Below, in pieces: positions 1-8,832 of a stretch of DNA of 42,265 nt; positions within the stretch are counted from its first letter, which is position 1; the number at the start of each line of letters is the position of its first letter. The notes under the pieces are model-generated. The model searched no databases. It worked only from the letters and a program-made list of their open reading frames with translations, and was not told where the DNA came from. Made by a program: the position numbers and the translations under genes. The stretch covers positions 1-42,265 of the forward strand of contig CAMWLS010000018.1 in the NCBI GenBank assembly GCA_947175205.1, in the 5' to 3' direction. The stretch is from an uncultured Porphyromonadaceae bacterium. GTDB lineage: Bacteria > Bacteroidota > Bacteroidia > Bacteroidales > Muribaculaceae.

Positions 1-70
1 TTTTTTCAACCCTAAGACTGATTACGACCTTCCTCTACGTCTCGTGGGCTCGTAGATGTGTATAAGAGAC
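1..70. other. Illumina Nextera i7 adapter/primer left at contig end (not genomic)
   Basis: Positions 39-70 match the Nextera read-2 transposon end in 31 of 32 bases (one mismatch at 53). The eight bases 31-38 (tcctctac) equal the i7 index written in Nextera primer N712, exactly where an index should sit. Positions 7-30 match the 24-base P7 primer in about 16 of 24 bases, as expected from a noisy read end, and a T-run precedes it. The order P7-index-transposon end is that of a library molecule. The matches are seen in the sequence; primer identities are from memory of the kit design. Real genomic sequence probably begins at about 71-73. Confidence 0.93.
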
Positions 71-84
71 CTATTATGACAATA

Positions 85-116
85 CTTGACATGGGCTTCA
101 AAATGTATTAACTTTG
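85..116 (+). promoter_or_regulatory. Predicted Bacteroidota promoter of the ftsX operon
   Basis: A perfect TAnnTTTG -7 box (TAACTTTG, 109-116) lies 20 bases downstream of a CTTG -33-like element (85-88), the spacing expected for the Bacteroidota primary sigma factor. It would give a leader of roughly 55 bases before the ATG at 178. The site lies just inside the adapter junction and appears intact. Confidence 0.6.
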
Positions 117-177
117 CAGTTGATTTTGCCCTTAACAGGCACAATTTGTATAATAGCCTTTCATTTTCAGCCGCCAC

Positions 178-1071
178 ATGTCTGAAACCTCTCATAAATC
201 TTCTGCACGAGTATCCATTCTTGGTTCCCGCCTGACATCAATTGTCAGTGTCACACTGGTACTCCTTATTTTAGGCGTTATAGGAATAGTTTTTATAGCA
301 TCCCAGAGCGCCACTCGCGAGCTTAGAAGCCACACACCCCTGACCGTAGAACTTGAGAACGATACCACAGATTCCACTGCCACAGCTCTGACAAGATATT
401 TCGGGCGCACTCCATACGCAGCCACAGTCCAGTATCTCTCAGCACAGGAAATACTGGAGCAGGAAATGAGCGTTGACCCGGGCAGAATAGATCCTGAACT
501 GCTGGACACCAATCCTTTCAGCGCTGAAATCACAGTAACACTTAAGCCTGAATATTCCCACCCTGACAGTATCGCAGCCATCCGCGCCTCGCTGGCCGGA
601 AATCAGTATATCTCCTATATTAGTGTTGAAGCTCCGGTGGTTGAGCAGAGCATCAGTTTTGCAGACCGCCTCACGCTAATTCTCATCTGTGTGGCTGGCG
701 CAATGCTTCTTATTTCCTTTGTCCTTATTAATAACACCATATACCTCTCTGTTTATTCACGCCGCTTCATCATACACACCATGAAACTGGTGGGTGCTAC
801 CGGCTCATTTATCCGTGCACCATTTATTCGTGCAGGACTTGTCTGCGGTCTGATTGCAGGCATCCTGGCTTCCGGAATTTTAGCCGCTTCCACACCCTGG
901 ATAAGCTCACAGATGGTTACCATTACCGGGGAGAATCCCCTCCCGTGGGATAAGATGAGTATACTGCTTGGTGCTTTGGTAATTATAGGCTTACTCCTGA
1001 GCACCCTGGCGGCCACCATGGCTACAAACAGATATCTGCGTAGCAGCTACGATAAAATGTTTAAAAAGTAA
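178..1071 (+). CDS. ftsX: Cell division protein FtsX (permease-like)
   Basis: FtsX is the membrane partner of the ATPase FtsE; the complex couples the divisome to peptidoglycan hydrolase activation. The 297-residue protein has the family layout: a short cytoplasmic N-terminus, a first membrane helix at about 22-44, an extracytoplasmic domain at about 45-160, then three helices at about 161-183, 210-235 and 258-283. The short loop KLVGATGSFIRAPF after helix 2 is the FtsX-permease signature. The ATG at 178 sits about 60 bases after a good -7 box. ftsE is not in the window. It heads a run of same-strand genes (DUF3098, uppP, truB, queA) with gaps of 0-25 bases, the order commonly seen in Bacteroidota. 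Confidence 0.93.
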   Translation: MSETSHKSSARVSILGSRLTSIVSVTLVLLILGVIGIVFIASQSATRELRSHTPLTVELENDTTDSTATALTRYFGRTPYAATVQYLSAQEILEQEMSVDPGRIDPELLDTNPFSAEITVTLKPEYSHPDSIAAIRASLAGNQYISYISVEAPVVEQSISFADRLTLILICVAGAMLLISFVLINNTIYLSVYSRRFIIHTMKLVGATGSFIRAPFIRAGLVCGLIAGILASGILAASTPWISSQMVTITGENPLPWDKMSILLGALVIIGLLLSTLAATMATNRYLRSSYDKMFKK

Positions 1072-1080
1072 ATTAACCAT

Positions 1081-1464
1081 ATGTCAGACTCATACAGTAA
1101 AAAATCCGCAAACAAAACACAACGCGCCACCAACCCGCGCAATCAGTTCAGCACCTCTGCGGAGAAGCCCCTGATAGAGAAAGTCCCGGCTGAAAAGCGA
1201 GCCCTCATGCGAAATAACTATTTCTGGATGTGCATTTCCGGAGCCCTGATAGTTTTAGGTTTCGTTCTCATGGCCGGCAAGGCATCCGGTTTTGATGCCT
1301 TTAATCCAGACATTTTCAGTACCCGCCGCATAGTAGTGGGACCATTCATAACCTTTTTGGGATTCATCCTTATGGGTATAGCCATCATACTTAAGCCCTC
1401 TGACAAACTAATTCCAACTTTCCGCAGTGATAAAAAAGAAACGGAAATATCTGAAGAAAAATAA
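1081..1464 (+). CDS. DUF3098 family small membrane protein
   Basis: This is a 127-residue protein with a basic, Ser/Asn-rich cytoplasmic N-terminus (1-42), two membrane helices (about 47-66 and 84-105) and a charged C-terminal tail. Size, two-helix layout and position between ftsX and uppP match the DUF3098 family, which in Bacteroidota regularly sits at this spot. Its biochemical function is unknown to me. Location suggests an accessory role in cell envelope or division, which is inference only. Its TAA stop shares one base with the uppP ATG (TAATG), so the two are probably translationally coupled. Confidence 0.85.
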   Translation: MSDSYSKKSANKTQRATNPRNQFSTSAEKPLIEKVPAEKRALMRNNYFWMCISGALIVLGFVLMAGKASGFDAFNPDIFSTRRIVVGPFITFLGFILMGIAIILKPSDKLIPTFRSDKKETEISEEK

Positions 1465-2291
1465 TGGATACATTACAAGCTCTGATAATGGGTATAGTGC
1501 AAGGTCTGGCTGAGTACCTGCCCATAAGCTCTTCCGGACATCTGGAAATATGCCGCGAGATTTTAGGCCTCGACCTTCCCGCTGAGGCCGCTCTTGAATT
1601 TGATGTCACCTTACACGTAGCCACAGTCCTCAGTACCATTGTGGTCCTGTGGCGCGAGTTTCTCCCCCTTTGTACATCATTCTTCACCTTCAAGCGGGAC
1701 AGTAACTTTTACTACGTATGTAAGATACTGGTATCATGCATTCCCGTAGCCATTGTAGGCCTGTGCTTCAAGGACTTTGTTGAACAGTTCTTCGGCAGCG
1801 GCCTGCTCACCGTTGGTATCTGCCTGTGCATAACTGCAGCACTTCTCGCATTCAGCTACTTTTACCGCACCCGCCCGCTCATAAATGCGCCGGCCGGCTC
1901 TCATCCTTACAAAGGACGTGACATAACCTGGATTGACGCCTTTGTCATAGGTTGTGCGCAGGCTGTGGCTGTTTTACCCGGCCTTTCACGCTCCGGTTCA
2001 ACCATTGCCACAGGTATAATTATCGGTGACCGCCGCGACCTCCTGGCTCGTTTCTCTTTCTTCATGGTAATTATCCCCATTCTGGGTGAGGCCCTTCTGG
2101 ATTGCAAGAAGATTATTGCCGGTGAAAGCAGCGGTAACATAGAATTTATCCCCCTCCTTGTAGGCTTCCTTGCATCATTCATTGTGGGATGCTTGGCATG
2201 TAAGTGGATGCTCAAAATAGTTCAGCGTGGTAAAATGATATGGTTTGCCGTTTACTGTCTTATTGTGGGTATAATCTGCATTATTTTCTAA
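1464..2291 (+). CDS. uppP: Undecaprenyl-diphosphatase UppP/BacA
   Basis: This integral membrane phosphatase converts undecaprenyl diphosphate to undecaprenyl phosphate, regenerating the lipid carrier for peptidoglycan and surface glycans; it also confers low-level bacitracin resistance. At 275 residues it has the normal family length. Both signature loops are present: AEYLPISSSGHLE near the N-terminus (with E17 and H26) and GLSRSGST in the second half, carrying the catalytic arginine. The remainder is a series of hydrophobic helices ending in an unbroken hydrophobic C-terminus. The ATG overlaps the stop of the DUF3098 gene by one base, and truB starts one base after its stop, so this is clearly mid-operon. 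Confidence 0.96.
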   Translation: MDTLQALIMGIVQGLAEYLPISSSGHLEICREILGLDLPAEAALEFDVTLHVATVLSTIVVLWREFLPLCTSFFTFKRDSNFYYVCKILVSCIPVAIVGLCFKDFVEQFFGSGLLTVGICLCITAALLAFSYFYRTRPLINAPAGSHPYKGRDITWIDAFVIGCAQAVAVLPGLSRSGSTIATGIIIGDRRDLLARFSFFMVIIPILGEALLDCKKIIAGESSGNIEFIPLLVGFLASFIVGCLACKWMLKIVQRGKMIWFAVYCLIVGIICIIF

Positions 2292-2292
2292 A

Positions 2293-3024
2293 ATGAACTT
2301 CATAGAAGGAGAAATAATATATATAGACAAACCCCTGAAATGGACATCCTTTGATGCCGTCAGCCGTATCCGCAAAGTTATCAGCCGCAGGCTTGGTATC
2401 AAAAAACTTAAGGTGGGGCATGCAGGGACTCTTGACCCCCTGGCCACAGGAGTAATGATACTGTGCACAGGCCGAGCCACTAAGCGCATTGAGGAACTCC
2501 AGGCAGGTGTCAAAGAATATATAGCCACCATACGGCTGGGCGCCACCACACCATCTTTTGACCTTGAGACAGATGTTGACGCCACATATCCCACTGACCA
2601 TATCACAAGAGAGCTGGTAGAGCAAGTTCTAAACGCCTTTATAGGGACAATAGAACAGCTGCCTCCCGCTTTCTCCGCAAAGAAAGTTGATGGTCAGCGG
2701 GCATACCTCCGCGCCAGGAAGGGACAGGAGGTAGAGCTCAAACCCAAGACTCTGGTAATTGATGAAATTGAGCTCATGGACTTTTCTCCACAGGAAATTA
2801 CCATTAGAGTGCTCTGTGGCAAAGGCACCTACATCCGCGCACTGGCGCGCGACATAGGACTGGCCCTTAATTCCGGCGCCCACCTTACCGCCTTACGACG
2901 AACCAGAGTTGGAGACATTACTGTTAAAGACTGTCTCACCATAGAAAAGGCCGTGGAATTACTGTCCTGCGTGCCCGTGGAATTTCCTGAGGACTATCCC
3001 ATCCCGGAAAAATTAAAAAACTAA
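2293..3024 (+). CDS. truB: tRNA pseudouridine(55) synthase TruB
   Basis: TruB isomerises U55 in the T-loop of tRNAs to pseudouridine. The 243-residue protein carries the TruB core motif VGHAGTLDPLATG (41-53), in which D48 is the catalytic aspartate, plus the KGTYIRALARDIG motif in the second half that supports the active site. The N-terminal IDKPLKWTSFD strand is also typical. It is shorter than E. coli TruB (314 residues) because the C-terminal PUA-like extension is reduced, which is usual in Bacteroidota. It begins one base after uppP and is followed 25 bases later by queA, another tRNA-modification enzyme. Confidence 0.96.
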   Translation: MNFIEGEIIYIDKPLKWTSFDAVSRIRKVISRRLGIKKLKVGHAGTLDPLATGVMILCTGRATKRIEELQAGVKEYIATIRLGATTPSFDLETDVDATYPTDHITRELVEQVLNAFIGTIEQLPPAFSAKKVDGQRAYLRARKGQEVELKPKTLVIDEIELMDFSPQEITIRVLCGKGTYIRALARDIGLALNSGAHLTALRRTRVGDITVKDCLTIEKAVELLSCVPVEFPEDYPIPEKLKN

Positions 3025-3049
3025 AACATAGAACAATTTCCCATATCTG

Positions 3050-4099
3050 ATGAAACTGTCACAATTTCACTTCAATCTCCCAGAAGAACACATTGCCAAA
3101 TATCCCGTTCAGCACCGTGACGAATGTCGCCTGATGGTGGTCAATCGCAAAACCGGCGAAATACAGCATAAGATTTTTAAAGACATTCTGGATTACTTTG
3201 GCGAGGGTGACCTGATGCTCTTCAATGACACCATGGTATTCCCGGCTCTCCTGTACGGAAACAAAGAGAAAACCGGTGCCCGTATAGAAGTTTTTCTGCT
3301 GCGTGAGCTCAATGCTGAAAACAAACTCTGGGATGTCCTGGTGGAACCCGCTCGCAAGATTAGGATTGGTAACAAATTATACTTTGGAAATGATGAAGCC
3401 ATGGTTGCAGAGGTGATTGACAACACCACCTCGCGCGGCCGCACACTCCGCTTCCTCTATGACGGTGATCATGAGGAATTCAAAAAAGCACTTTTTGAGC
3501 TGGGAAACACACCCGTTCCCCAGTATCTCCAGCGTGACCCTGAACCGGAAGACGCTGAGAATTATCAGACCATCTACGCCGCAAAAGAAGGCGCTGTGGT
3601 GGCTCCCGCTGCCGGGCTGCATTTCTCACGCGAGCTAATGAAACGCCTTGAAATAAAGGGCGTTGAACAGGGCTTTATTACAGTCCATAGCGGACTGGGG
3701 ACATTCCGTGAAATAGATGTGGAAGACCTCACCAAGCACCGCATGGACTCTGAAGAAATGGAAGCCACTGAAAGCCTGGTGAACAAGGTGAATCAGGCTA
3801 AAGATGAAGGCCGCCGTATATGCGCCGTGGGCGCTTCAGTTCTCCGCGGAATTGAAAGCGCAGTCAGCATGGGCGGGCACATGAAAGTATACAAAGGTTG
3901 GACTAACAAGTTTATCTTCCCCCCTTATGACTTTACAGTAGCCACCTCGCTGATTTCCAATTTCCATCTCCCCTACTCCACCATGCTCATGCTTGTAGCT
4001 GCTTTCGGCGGCTATGACCTTATTATGAACGCATATCAGGAGGCCATCAAAGAGGGTTACCGCTTTGGAGCTTATGGTGATGCCATGCTCATCATCTGA
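3050..4099 (+). CDS. queA: S-adenosylmethionine:tRNA ribosyltransferase-isomerase QueA
   Basis: QueA transfers and isomerises the ribosyl group of S-adenosylmethionine onto 7-aminomethyl-7-deazaguanine in tRNA, giving epoxyqueuosine at the wobble position. The 349-residue length fits the family. Recognisable segments are the N-terminal [10 protein letters not shown] with [10 protein letters not shown], the [11 protein letters not shown] strand, the central [11 protein letters not shown] segment, [20 protein letters not shown], and the C-terminal [23 protein letters not shown]. It is the last gene of the ftsX-queA run; 53 bases separate it from lptD with no clear terminator or promoter, so lptD may be read through from here. 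Confidence 0.97.
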   Translation: MKLSQFHFNLPEEHIAKYPVQHRDECRLMVVNRKTGEIQHKIFKDILDYFGEGDLMLFNDTMVFPALLYGNKEKTGARIEVFLLRELNAENKLWDVLVEPARKIRIGNKLYFGNDEAMVAEVIDNTTSRGRTLRFLYDGDHEEFKKALFELGNTPVPQYLQRDPEPEDAENYQTIYAAKEGAVVAPAAGLHFSRELMKRLEIKGVEQGFITVHSGLGTFREIDVEDLTKHRMDSEEMEATESLVNKVNQAKDEGRRICAVGASVLRGIESAVSMGGHMKVYKGWTNKFIFPPYDFTVATSLISNFHLPYSTMLMLVAAFGGYDLIMNAYQEAIKEGYRFGAYGDAMLII

Positions 4100-4152
4100 C
4101 ATTACACCATTTTTTCGGGACCCCAATTCCGTACTGATTCACAGAAATACAG

Positions 4153-6918
4153 GTGTTTAAATACAAATATACCGTTATCTTACTCTTACTGCTGGCCGTG
4201 CTCCCGGGCATGGCCGGCTTGAGCCGTGCTGTAATGGAAGACTCTGAATCCCCCATGCCGGCTGATAGCGCTATATCTGACTCCCCCGTATTCCTGACTC
4301 AGGATGGTGATTCACTGCTCAGCCACGGCACTGACTCACTGATCTTGCTCCAGCCTGAGCTTCCGGATTCTGACACCCTGAAACGCTACAAATCCAGAAT
4401 AGTACGCACACGCACTGACCTGGACAACTCCGTCAAGTTCAGCGCTTCTGACTCCATGGTACTCCTCCGCCGTGACAGCGCTTACCTCTTTGGAAGCGGA
4501 AACGTGGAGTACGGTGAAATTGACCTCAGGGCAAACATCATATCCATGAACCTCCACAACAGCACCGTGGATGCCCAGGGCACCTATGACAGCCTTGGCA
4601 CGCCCCTCGGAACACCGGTGTTTAAAGAAGGCCAGGATGAATATGAAGCCCGTACAATGAGCTATAACTTCCGTACTCAGAAAGGTTATATCACCAACGT
4701 CATCACCCAGCAGGGTGAAGGCTATCTCACCGGAGGAATCACTAAAAAAGACTCCACTGACGCCTTTTATATAAAGGACGGACGCTACACCACATGTGAT
4801 AATCATGACTGTCCCCATTTCTACTTCAATATAACCCGAGGAAAAATGCGCGCAGGTAAAGACGTTGTCACCGGTCCCGTTTACATGGTTCTTGCCGGCC
4901 TTCCACTGCCGCTGGCACTCCCGTTTGGATATTTCCCGTTTTCTGAGAATTACTCTTCAGGCGTGATTTTTCCGTCATTTGGTGATGATTACCAGCGCGG
5001 ATTCTATCTGAGCAACGGAGGATATTACCTGGCACTCTCTGACTACGCTGACCTTGCACTCACCGGTGAAATTTACACCAAGGGCTCATGGGGCATCCAG
5101 GCGCGCTCCAGCTACGCAAAGAGATACAAGTTCTCAGGAAACTTCAACATCTCATTCCTCAAAACCATTTACGGCGAGAAAGGTGATCCTGACTACTCTG
5201 CTATGACCAACTTCCAGGTCCTCTGGAGTCACAATCAGGATTCTAAAGCTAATCCCAACCTGAATTTCTCTGCATCAGTAAACTTTGCCACAAGCGGTTA
5301 CCTGCGTAATGACGTTGCCTCATATTATTCCAACGCATTTACAGAAAACACCAAGAGCAGTACTGTTAACATGACTTACCGGTTCCCGGGAACCAAGTGG
5401 TCTGTTTCCGCAACCATGAATATATCTCAGAGAACACAGGACTCTACTCTGGCCGTGAGCTTCCCCAATTTCACCGTAAACCTTTCACAGGTGGCACCGT
5501 TCAAGCGCAAACATGCTGCCGGAGCTGAAAAATGGTATGAGAAAATACGCCTCTCTTATAACGGACAGTTCCAGAACTCTCTGACTGCTAAACAGGACCA
5601 GTTTTTCAAAAAAAGCCTCATTAAAGACTGGCGCAACGGCATGCGTCATAACATCCCCATTTCCGCCACCTTCAATGCCTTCAATTACCTTAACATCACG
5701 CCCTCTGTAAACATCACTGACCGCATGTACACACAGAAAGTACGCAGACAGTGGGACCCTAACGCAGCCGCTGAAGTGGCGGACACCACATACAGCCTCT
5801 ATAATGTGTATGATTTCAACGCCTCTCTGTCCCTTGACACCAAGGTTTACGGTTTCTGGCAGCCGCTGGGCTTTCTGGGGAAAAAGATTAAAATGATTCG
5901 TCATGTCATGACACCCTCAGTATCACTGAGCGGTGCACCTGACTTCGGTTCCAAGTTCTTTGGCTATTACGATACTTACACATACATTGACCCTCAGGGT
6001 AATCCGCAAGAAGTAACATACTCCATGTTCCCTAACGCATTGTACGGCGTTCCCTCACGCGGCAAGCAGGGAGTGGTAAGCTTTAATCTTGCCAATAATC
6101 TTGAAATGAAAGTACGTCAGGATAACGACTCCGTTCCTGACGCAGAAAAGAAAATATCCCTGATAGAAAACCTCTCTATTTCTGAAAGCTATAATTTTGC
6201 CGCTGACTCATTAAACTGGAGTAACATCAACACTAACCTGCTGTTGCGCCTTACCAAGAATTTTAATCTTAATCTGAACGCAGTCTGGGACACATACACT
6301 TACCAGCTGAACCAGAACGGAAATCCAGTCCGTGTGAACATTCCCCGCTGGAAAGCCGGCAAGGGTCTCGGACGCCTCAGTAGCACAGGTACTTCTTTCA
6401 GCTATACATTTAATAACGATACCTTCCGCAAGAAGAACAAGAGAACAACGTCTCCGGAAACATCCGCTGACCCCAACTCACAGGACAGCAACCCCAACTC
6501 CCCGTCTGACTCTGACGGCGATGATGCCATAATCCTTGATGATGGATATGAGAAATGGAAATGTCCATGGAGCTTGACGCTTAACTACTCCATCTCATAC
6601 GGTTACGGAGCTTTTAACAAACAGAAAATGGAGTATGACGGAAAGATTAACCAGAATCTGAGCTTCTCCGGCAACATTTCTCCCACCCCAAACTGGAACT
6701 TCTCATTCATGGCTTCATATAACTTTGACACCAAAAAACTGGCTTACATGAACTGCAACATCAGTCGTGACCTGCACTGTTTTGTCATGAGCGCCAGCTT
6801 TGTCCCCGTAGGACCGTACAAGAGTTATAACTTCCACATTGCCGTGAAATCCTCCATGCTCTCTGACCTCAAATATGACAAGCGCTCCTCTCTTTCAAAC
6901 GGAATGCAGTGGTACTGA
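4153..6918 (+). CDS. lptD: LptD-like LPS-assembly outer-membrane protein (OstA family)
   Basis: This is the outer-membrane translocon that places LPS in the outer leaflet (partner LptE, not in the window). The start is GTG at 4153; it gives a credible signal peptide (FKYKYTVILLLLLAVLPGMAGLSRA), whereas the next ATG at 4210 would delete it. After an acidic, Ser-rich spacer (about 27-75) comes an OstA/LptA-like jellyroll region (about 90-230), with repeated short strands such as YLFGSGNVEYGEIDL, and then a long C-terminal beta-barrel ending in the aromatic NGMQWY. Cysteines are C215, C220, C804, C868 and C876. Residues 766-792 are an Asp/Ser/Pro/Asn-rich low-complexity segment between barrel strands. 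Length (921) is typical of Bacteroidota LptD, larger than the 784 of E. coli. Confidence 0.88.
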   Translation: MFKYKYTVILLLLLAVLPGMAGLSRAVMEDSESPMPADSAISDSPVFLTQDGDSLLSHGTDSLILLQPELPDSDTLKRYKSRIVRTRTDLDNSVKFSASDSMVLLRRDSAYLFGSGNVEYGEIDLRANIISMNLHNSTVDAQGTYDSLGTPLGTPVFKEGQDEYEARTMSYNFRTQKGYITNVITQQGEGYLTGGITKKDSTDAFYIKDGRYTTCDNHDCPHFYFNITRGKMRAGKDVVTGPVYMVLAGLPLPLALPFGYFPFSENYSSGVIFPSFGDDYQRGFYLSNGGYYLALSDYADLALTGEIYTKGSWGIQARSSYAKRYKFSGNFNISFLKTIYGEKGDPDYSAMTNFQVLWSHNQDSKANPNLNFSASVNFATSGYLRNDVASYYSNAFTENTKSSTVNMTYRFPGTKWSVSATMNISQRTQDSTLAVSFPNFTVNLSQVAPFKRKHAAGAEKWYEKIRLSYNGQFQNSLTAKQDQFFKKSLIKDWRNGMRHNIPISATFNAFNYLNITPSVNITDRMYTQKVRRQWDPNAAAEVADTTYSLYNVYDFNASLSLDTKVYGFWQPLGFLGKKIKMIRHVMTPSVSLSGAPDFGSKFFGYYDTYTYIDPQGNPQEVTYSMFPNALYGVPSRGKQGVVSFNLANNLEMKVRQDNDSVPDAEKKISLIENLSISESYNFAADSLNWSNINTNLLLRLTKNFNLNLNAVWDTYTYQLNQNGNPVRVNIPRWKAGKGLGRLSSTGTSFSYTFNNDTFRKKNKRTTSPETSADPNSQDSNPNSPSDSDGDDAIILDDGYEKWKCPWSLTLNYSISYGYGAFNKQKMEYDGKINQNLSFSGNISPTPNWNFSFMASYNFDTKKLAYMNCNISRDLHCFVMSASFVPVGPYKSYNFHIAVKSSMLSDLKYDKRSSLSNGMQWY

Positions 6919-6959
6919 TACAGTTTCAGTCTCACTTATCCGTAACCGGAAAACTGTAT
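6918..6959. repeat. Inverted repeat after lptD
   Basis: Perfect 9-base arms, atacagttt (6918-6926) and aaactgtat (6951-6959), enclose 24 bases. It starts at the lptD stop codon and lies immediately before a much stronger terminator hairpin, so it could be a first RNA stem that protects the lptD 3' end. No U-run follows it. Confidence 0.45.
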
Positions 6960-6976
6960 AACCACATTTCCTGATA

Positions 6977-7030
6977 AAGAAGTCCACCCCACAAAGTTTT
7001 GAATTTAACTTTTGTGGGGTGGGCTTCTTT
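6977..7030. terminator. Bidirectional terminator between lptD and the SPOR lipoprotein gene
   Basis: A 19-base stem with a single G-U pair (arms about 6977-6995 and 7011-7029) has a 15-base loop and is flanked by A-rich sequence on the left and T-rich sequence on the right (ttcttta). It lies between convergent genes and can serve both lptD (+) and the lipoprotein gene (-). Confidence 0.85.
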
Positions 7031-7044
7031 ATTAGGGATAATAG

Positions 7045-7560
7045 TTAGCGCCCGGTTCTCAATATATAAGGGATAGGTTCTCTCAGCGCCACAGGACTCT
7101 TCTCCTTTAGAGTGCGCAAGCCGGCCATGGCCTCCTCCATTGTGCGGTAACTCCCGCTCAGGATGAAATAATAAGGTTCAGAAGTCTCCACTATAAATGC
7201 ACCCGGAAAGCCGCCCTCCACCAGGCGCTCCCGCAGTGACATGGCATTAAACTTCTGCTTGAACTTACCGGCCACAACGGAAAAAGGTTTCAGACTCTCC
7301 GCAATACCCCCGCCGTCAGCCGTAATCCTGACATGACGTGTCACCACATCCGCCGTATCTGTTCCTGACACAACATACTCGCTTGAAGATGCCTTTCTCA
7401 GCTTTCCATATATGGTACTGTCCAGCTGCTCACGCGCATCTCCGCCACGCATGGCACGCTCATAGGCAGCCTTATAGTGCTCCTGTGAGGGCTTACAGCC
7501 CGATGGTAAAAGAGCCCATGCAAGGACTCCGGCCAGATAAATCAGAGTGCGCTTCCTCAT
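7045..7560 (-). CDS. SPOR-domain lipoprotein
   Basis: The 171-residue protein has an N-terminal signal with the lipobox LPSGC (lipidated C22), so it is predicted to be anchored in a membrane on the periplasmic side. Residues about 92-168 look like a SPOR domain: a KPFSVVAGKF strand, a helix with NAMSLRERLVEGGF, the PYYFILSGSYRTMEEA segment and a final strand reading IPYILRTG. SPOR domains bind denuded peptidoglycan at division sites, so a role in envelope division is likely but inferred. It begins one base after the ilvA stop codon, which indicates co-transcription with ilvA. This pairing has no obvious biochemical logic and may simply reflect operon packing. Confidence 0.75.
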   Translation of the reverse strand: MRKRTLIYLAGVLAWALLPSGCKPSQEHYKAAYERAMRGGDAREQLDSTIYGKLRKASSSEYVVSGTDTADVVTRHVRITADGGGIAESLKPFSVVAGKFKQKFNAMSLRERLVEGGFPGAFIVETSEPYYFILSGSYRTMEEAMAGLRTLKEKSPVALREPIPYILRTGR

Positions 7561-7561
7561 T

Positions 7562-8755
7562 TTACTTTACCTTATAACCCGCTGCGGTAAAAGCCTCGCG
7601 GATGCTCTCTATATGGTCATGGTCGCGCGTCTCAAGCTCCAGCCTTATAGTACAGCCGTTGATTGAACCTGAGCTGTTTATACGTTCATGAGTTACAGAA
7701 ATTATATTGCCGCCTAACTGCGCCACAACATCACACACACCTGAAAGCTGACCCGGTTTATCATCAAGATCTATGATGAATGAGTGATTACGTCCGCTCT
7801 TGTTCAAACCCTTGTTAATTACTCTGCTCAGGGTGTTGACGTCAATATTTCCTCCTGAGACAAGACACACCACCTTCTTACCCTTGATGGGTACCTTATT
7901 AAACATGGCGGCTGCCACGGCAACGGCGCCGGCGCCCTCAGCCACTATCTTCTGATTCTCCAGCAACAGAAGAATGGCTGCGGCAATCTCATCATCAGAA
8001 ACTGTCACGACCTCATCCACATACTTGTTGCACATCTCAAAAGTATTTACTCCGGGCTCTTTCACTGCAATACCGTCTGCAATGGTATTCACCTCATTAA
8101 GATGACTGATACTGCCTTCCTGCAGGGACGCCACCATGGAAGGCGCGCCTGATGACTGCACTCCATACACCTTTATCTCCGGTCTCAGAGTCTTTATTGT
8201 GAAGGCCACTCCGGAAATCAGGCCGCCACCGCCTATAGGCACTATTACCGCCTCAACATCAGGCAACTGTTCCAGTATTTCAAGAGCAATGGTCCCCTGA
8301 CCCGCTATAACCTTCTCATCATCAAAGGGGTGCACAAAGGTATAACCATATTCTTTCTGAAGCTCCATGGCACGCGCATAAGCATCATCATAAACGCCGG
8401 GTACCAGACATACTTCTGCTCCGAATGCCTTGGTTGCCTCCACCTTTGATATGGGAGCTCCGGCAGGCAGACATATGAGTGACTTTATACCGTTGTGCGT
8501 GGCTCCAAGTGCTACACCTTGCGCGTGATTTCCAGCCGAGCACGCAATTACTCCGCGGGCTTTCTCCTCGTCTGTAAGCTGGGAAATTTTATAATACGCT
8601 CCCCTGAGTTTAAATGAACCGGTCAGCTGAAGATTTTCTGCCTTAAGATACACTTCCGCCTCATTGTTTACTTTAGGAGCAGGTATGATAGCAGTGAGCC
8701 TGGCTACATTCTTAAGCACGGCAGCTGCATTAAATACATCACTGATTTCAAGCAT
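7562..8755 (-). CDS. ilvA: Threonine ammonia-lyase with C-terminal ACT domain
   Basis: This PLP enzyme deaminates threonine to 2-oxobutanoate, the first committed step of isoleucine synthesis. The PLP lysine is K49 in TGSFKLRGA. SAGNHAQGVA, the glycine loop PIGGGGLISG and the late LVSGGNIDV strand complete the fold-type II active site. Residues about 325-397 form one ACT-like regulatory domain (FIIDLDDKPGQLSGVCDVVA). Length 397 and a single ACT domain match the medium form rather than E. coli IlvA (514 residues). A longer reading from a TTG at 8782 is possible, but that codon lies inside the predicted -7 box (8780-8787), so the ATG at 8755 is chosen. It is followed after one base by the SPOR lipoprotein. 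Confidence 0.94.
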   Translation of the reverse strand: MLEISDVFNAAAVLKNVARLTAIIPAPKVNNEAEVYLKAENLQLTGSFKLRGAYYKISQLTDEEKARGVIACSAGNHAQGVALGATHNGIKSLICLPAGAPISKVEATKAFGAEVCLVPGVYDDAYARAMELQKEYGYTFVHPFDDEKVIAGQGTIALEILEQLPDVEAVIVPIGGGGLISGVAFTIKTLRPEIKVYGVQSSGAPSMVASLQEGSISHLNEVNTIADGIAVKEPGVNTFEMCNKYVDEVVTVSDDEIAAAILLLLENQKIVAEGAGAVAVAAAMFNKVPIKGKKVVCLVSGGNIDVNTLSRVINKGLNKSGRNHSFIIDLDDKPGQLSGVCDVVAQLGGNIISVTHERINSSGSINGCTIRLELETRDHDHIESIREAFTAAGYKVK

Positions 8756-8779
8756 AGTCTTTGATTTTTTCTTACATTG

Positions 8780-8787
8780 CAAAGTTA
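8780..8787 (-). promoter_or_regulatory. -7 box of the ilvA promoter
   Basis: On the minus strand this reads TAACTTTG, a perfect TAnnTTTG. It predicts transcription starting near 8774 and a leader of about 19 bases before the ATG at 8755. No convincing -33 TTTG was found at the expected distance. Confidence 0.6.
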
Positions 8788-8807
8788 ATAAAACGAAATA
8801 AAAAATG

Positions 8808-8815
8808 TATCTTTA
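8808..8815 (+). promoter_or_regulatory. -7 box of the FKBP gene promoter
   Basis: TATCTTTA matches TAnnTTTG in 7 of 8 positions (last base A) and lies 17 bases before the ATG at 8833. It is divergent to the ilvA -7 box, only 20 bases away, so the two promoters share the same short region. Confidence 0.4.
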
Positions 8816-8832
8816 CGGCCAAATTTATTTGT

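Noticed and set aside
8756-8782. Nine-residue N-terminal extension of IlvA from a TTG
   Set aside because: The TTG lies inside the predicted -7 box, so the codon would not be in the transcript.
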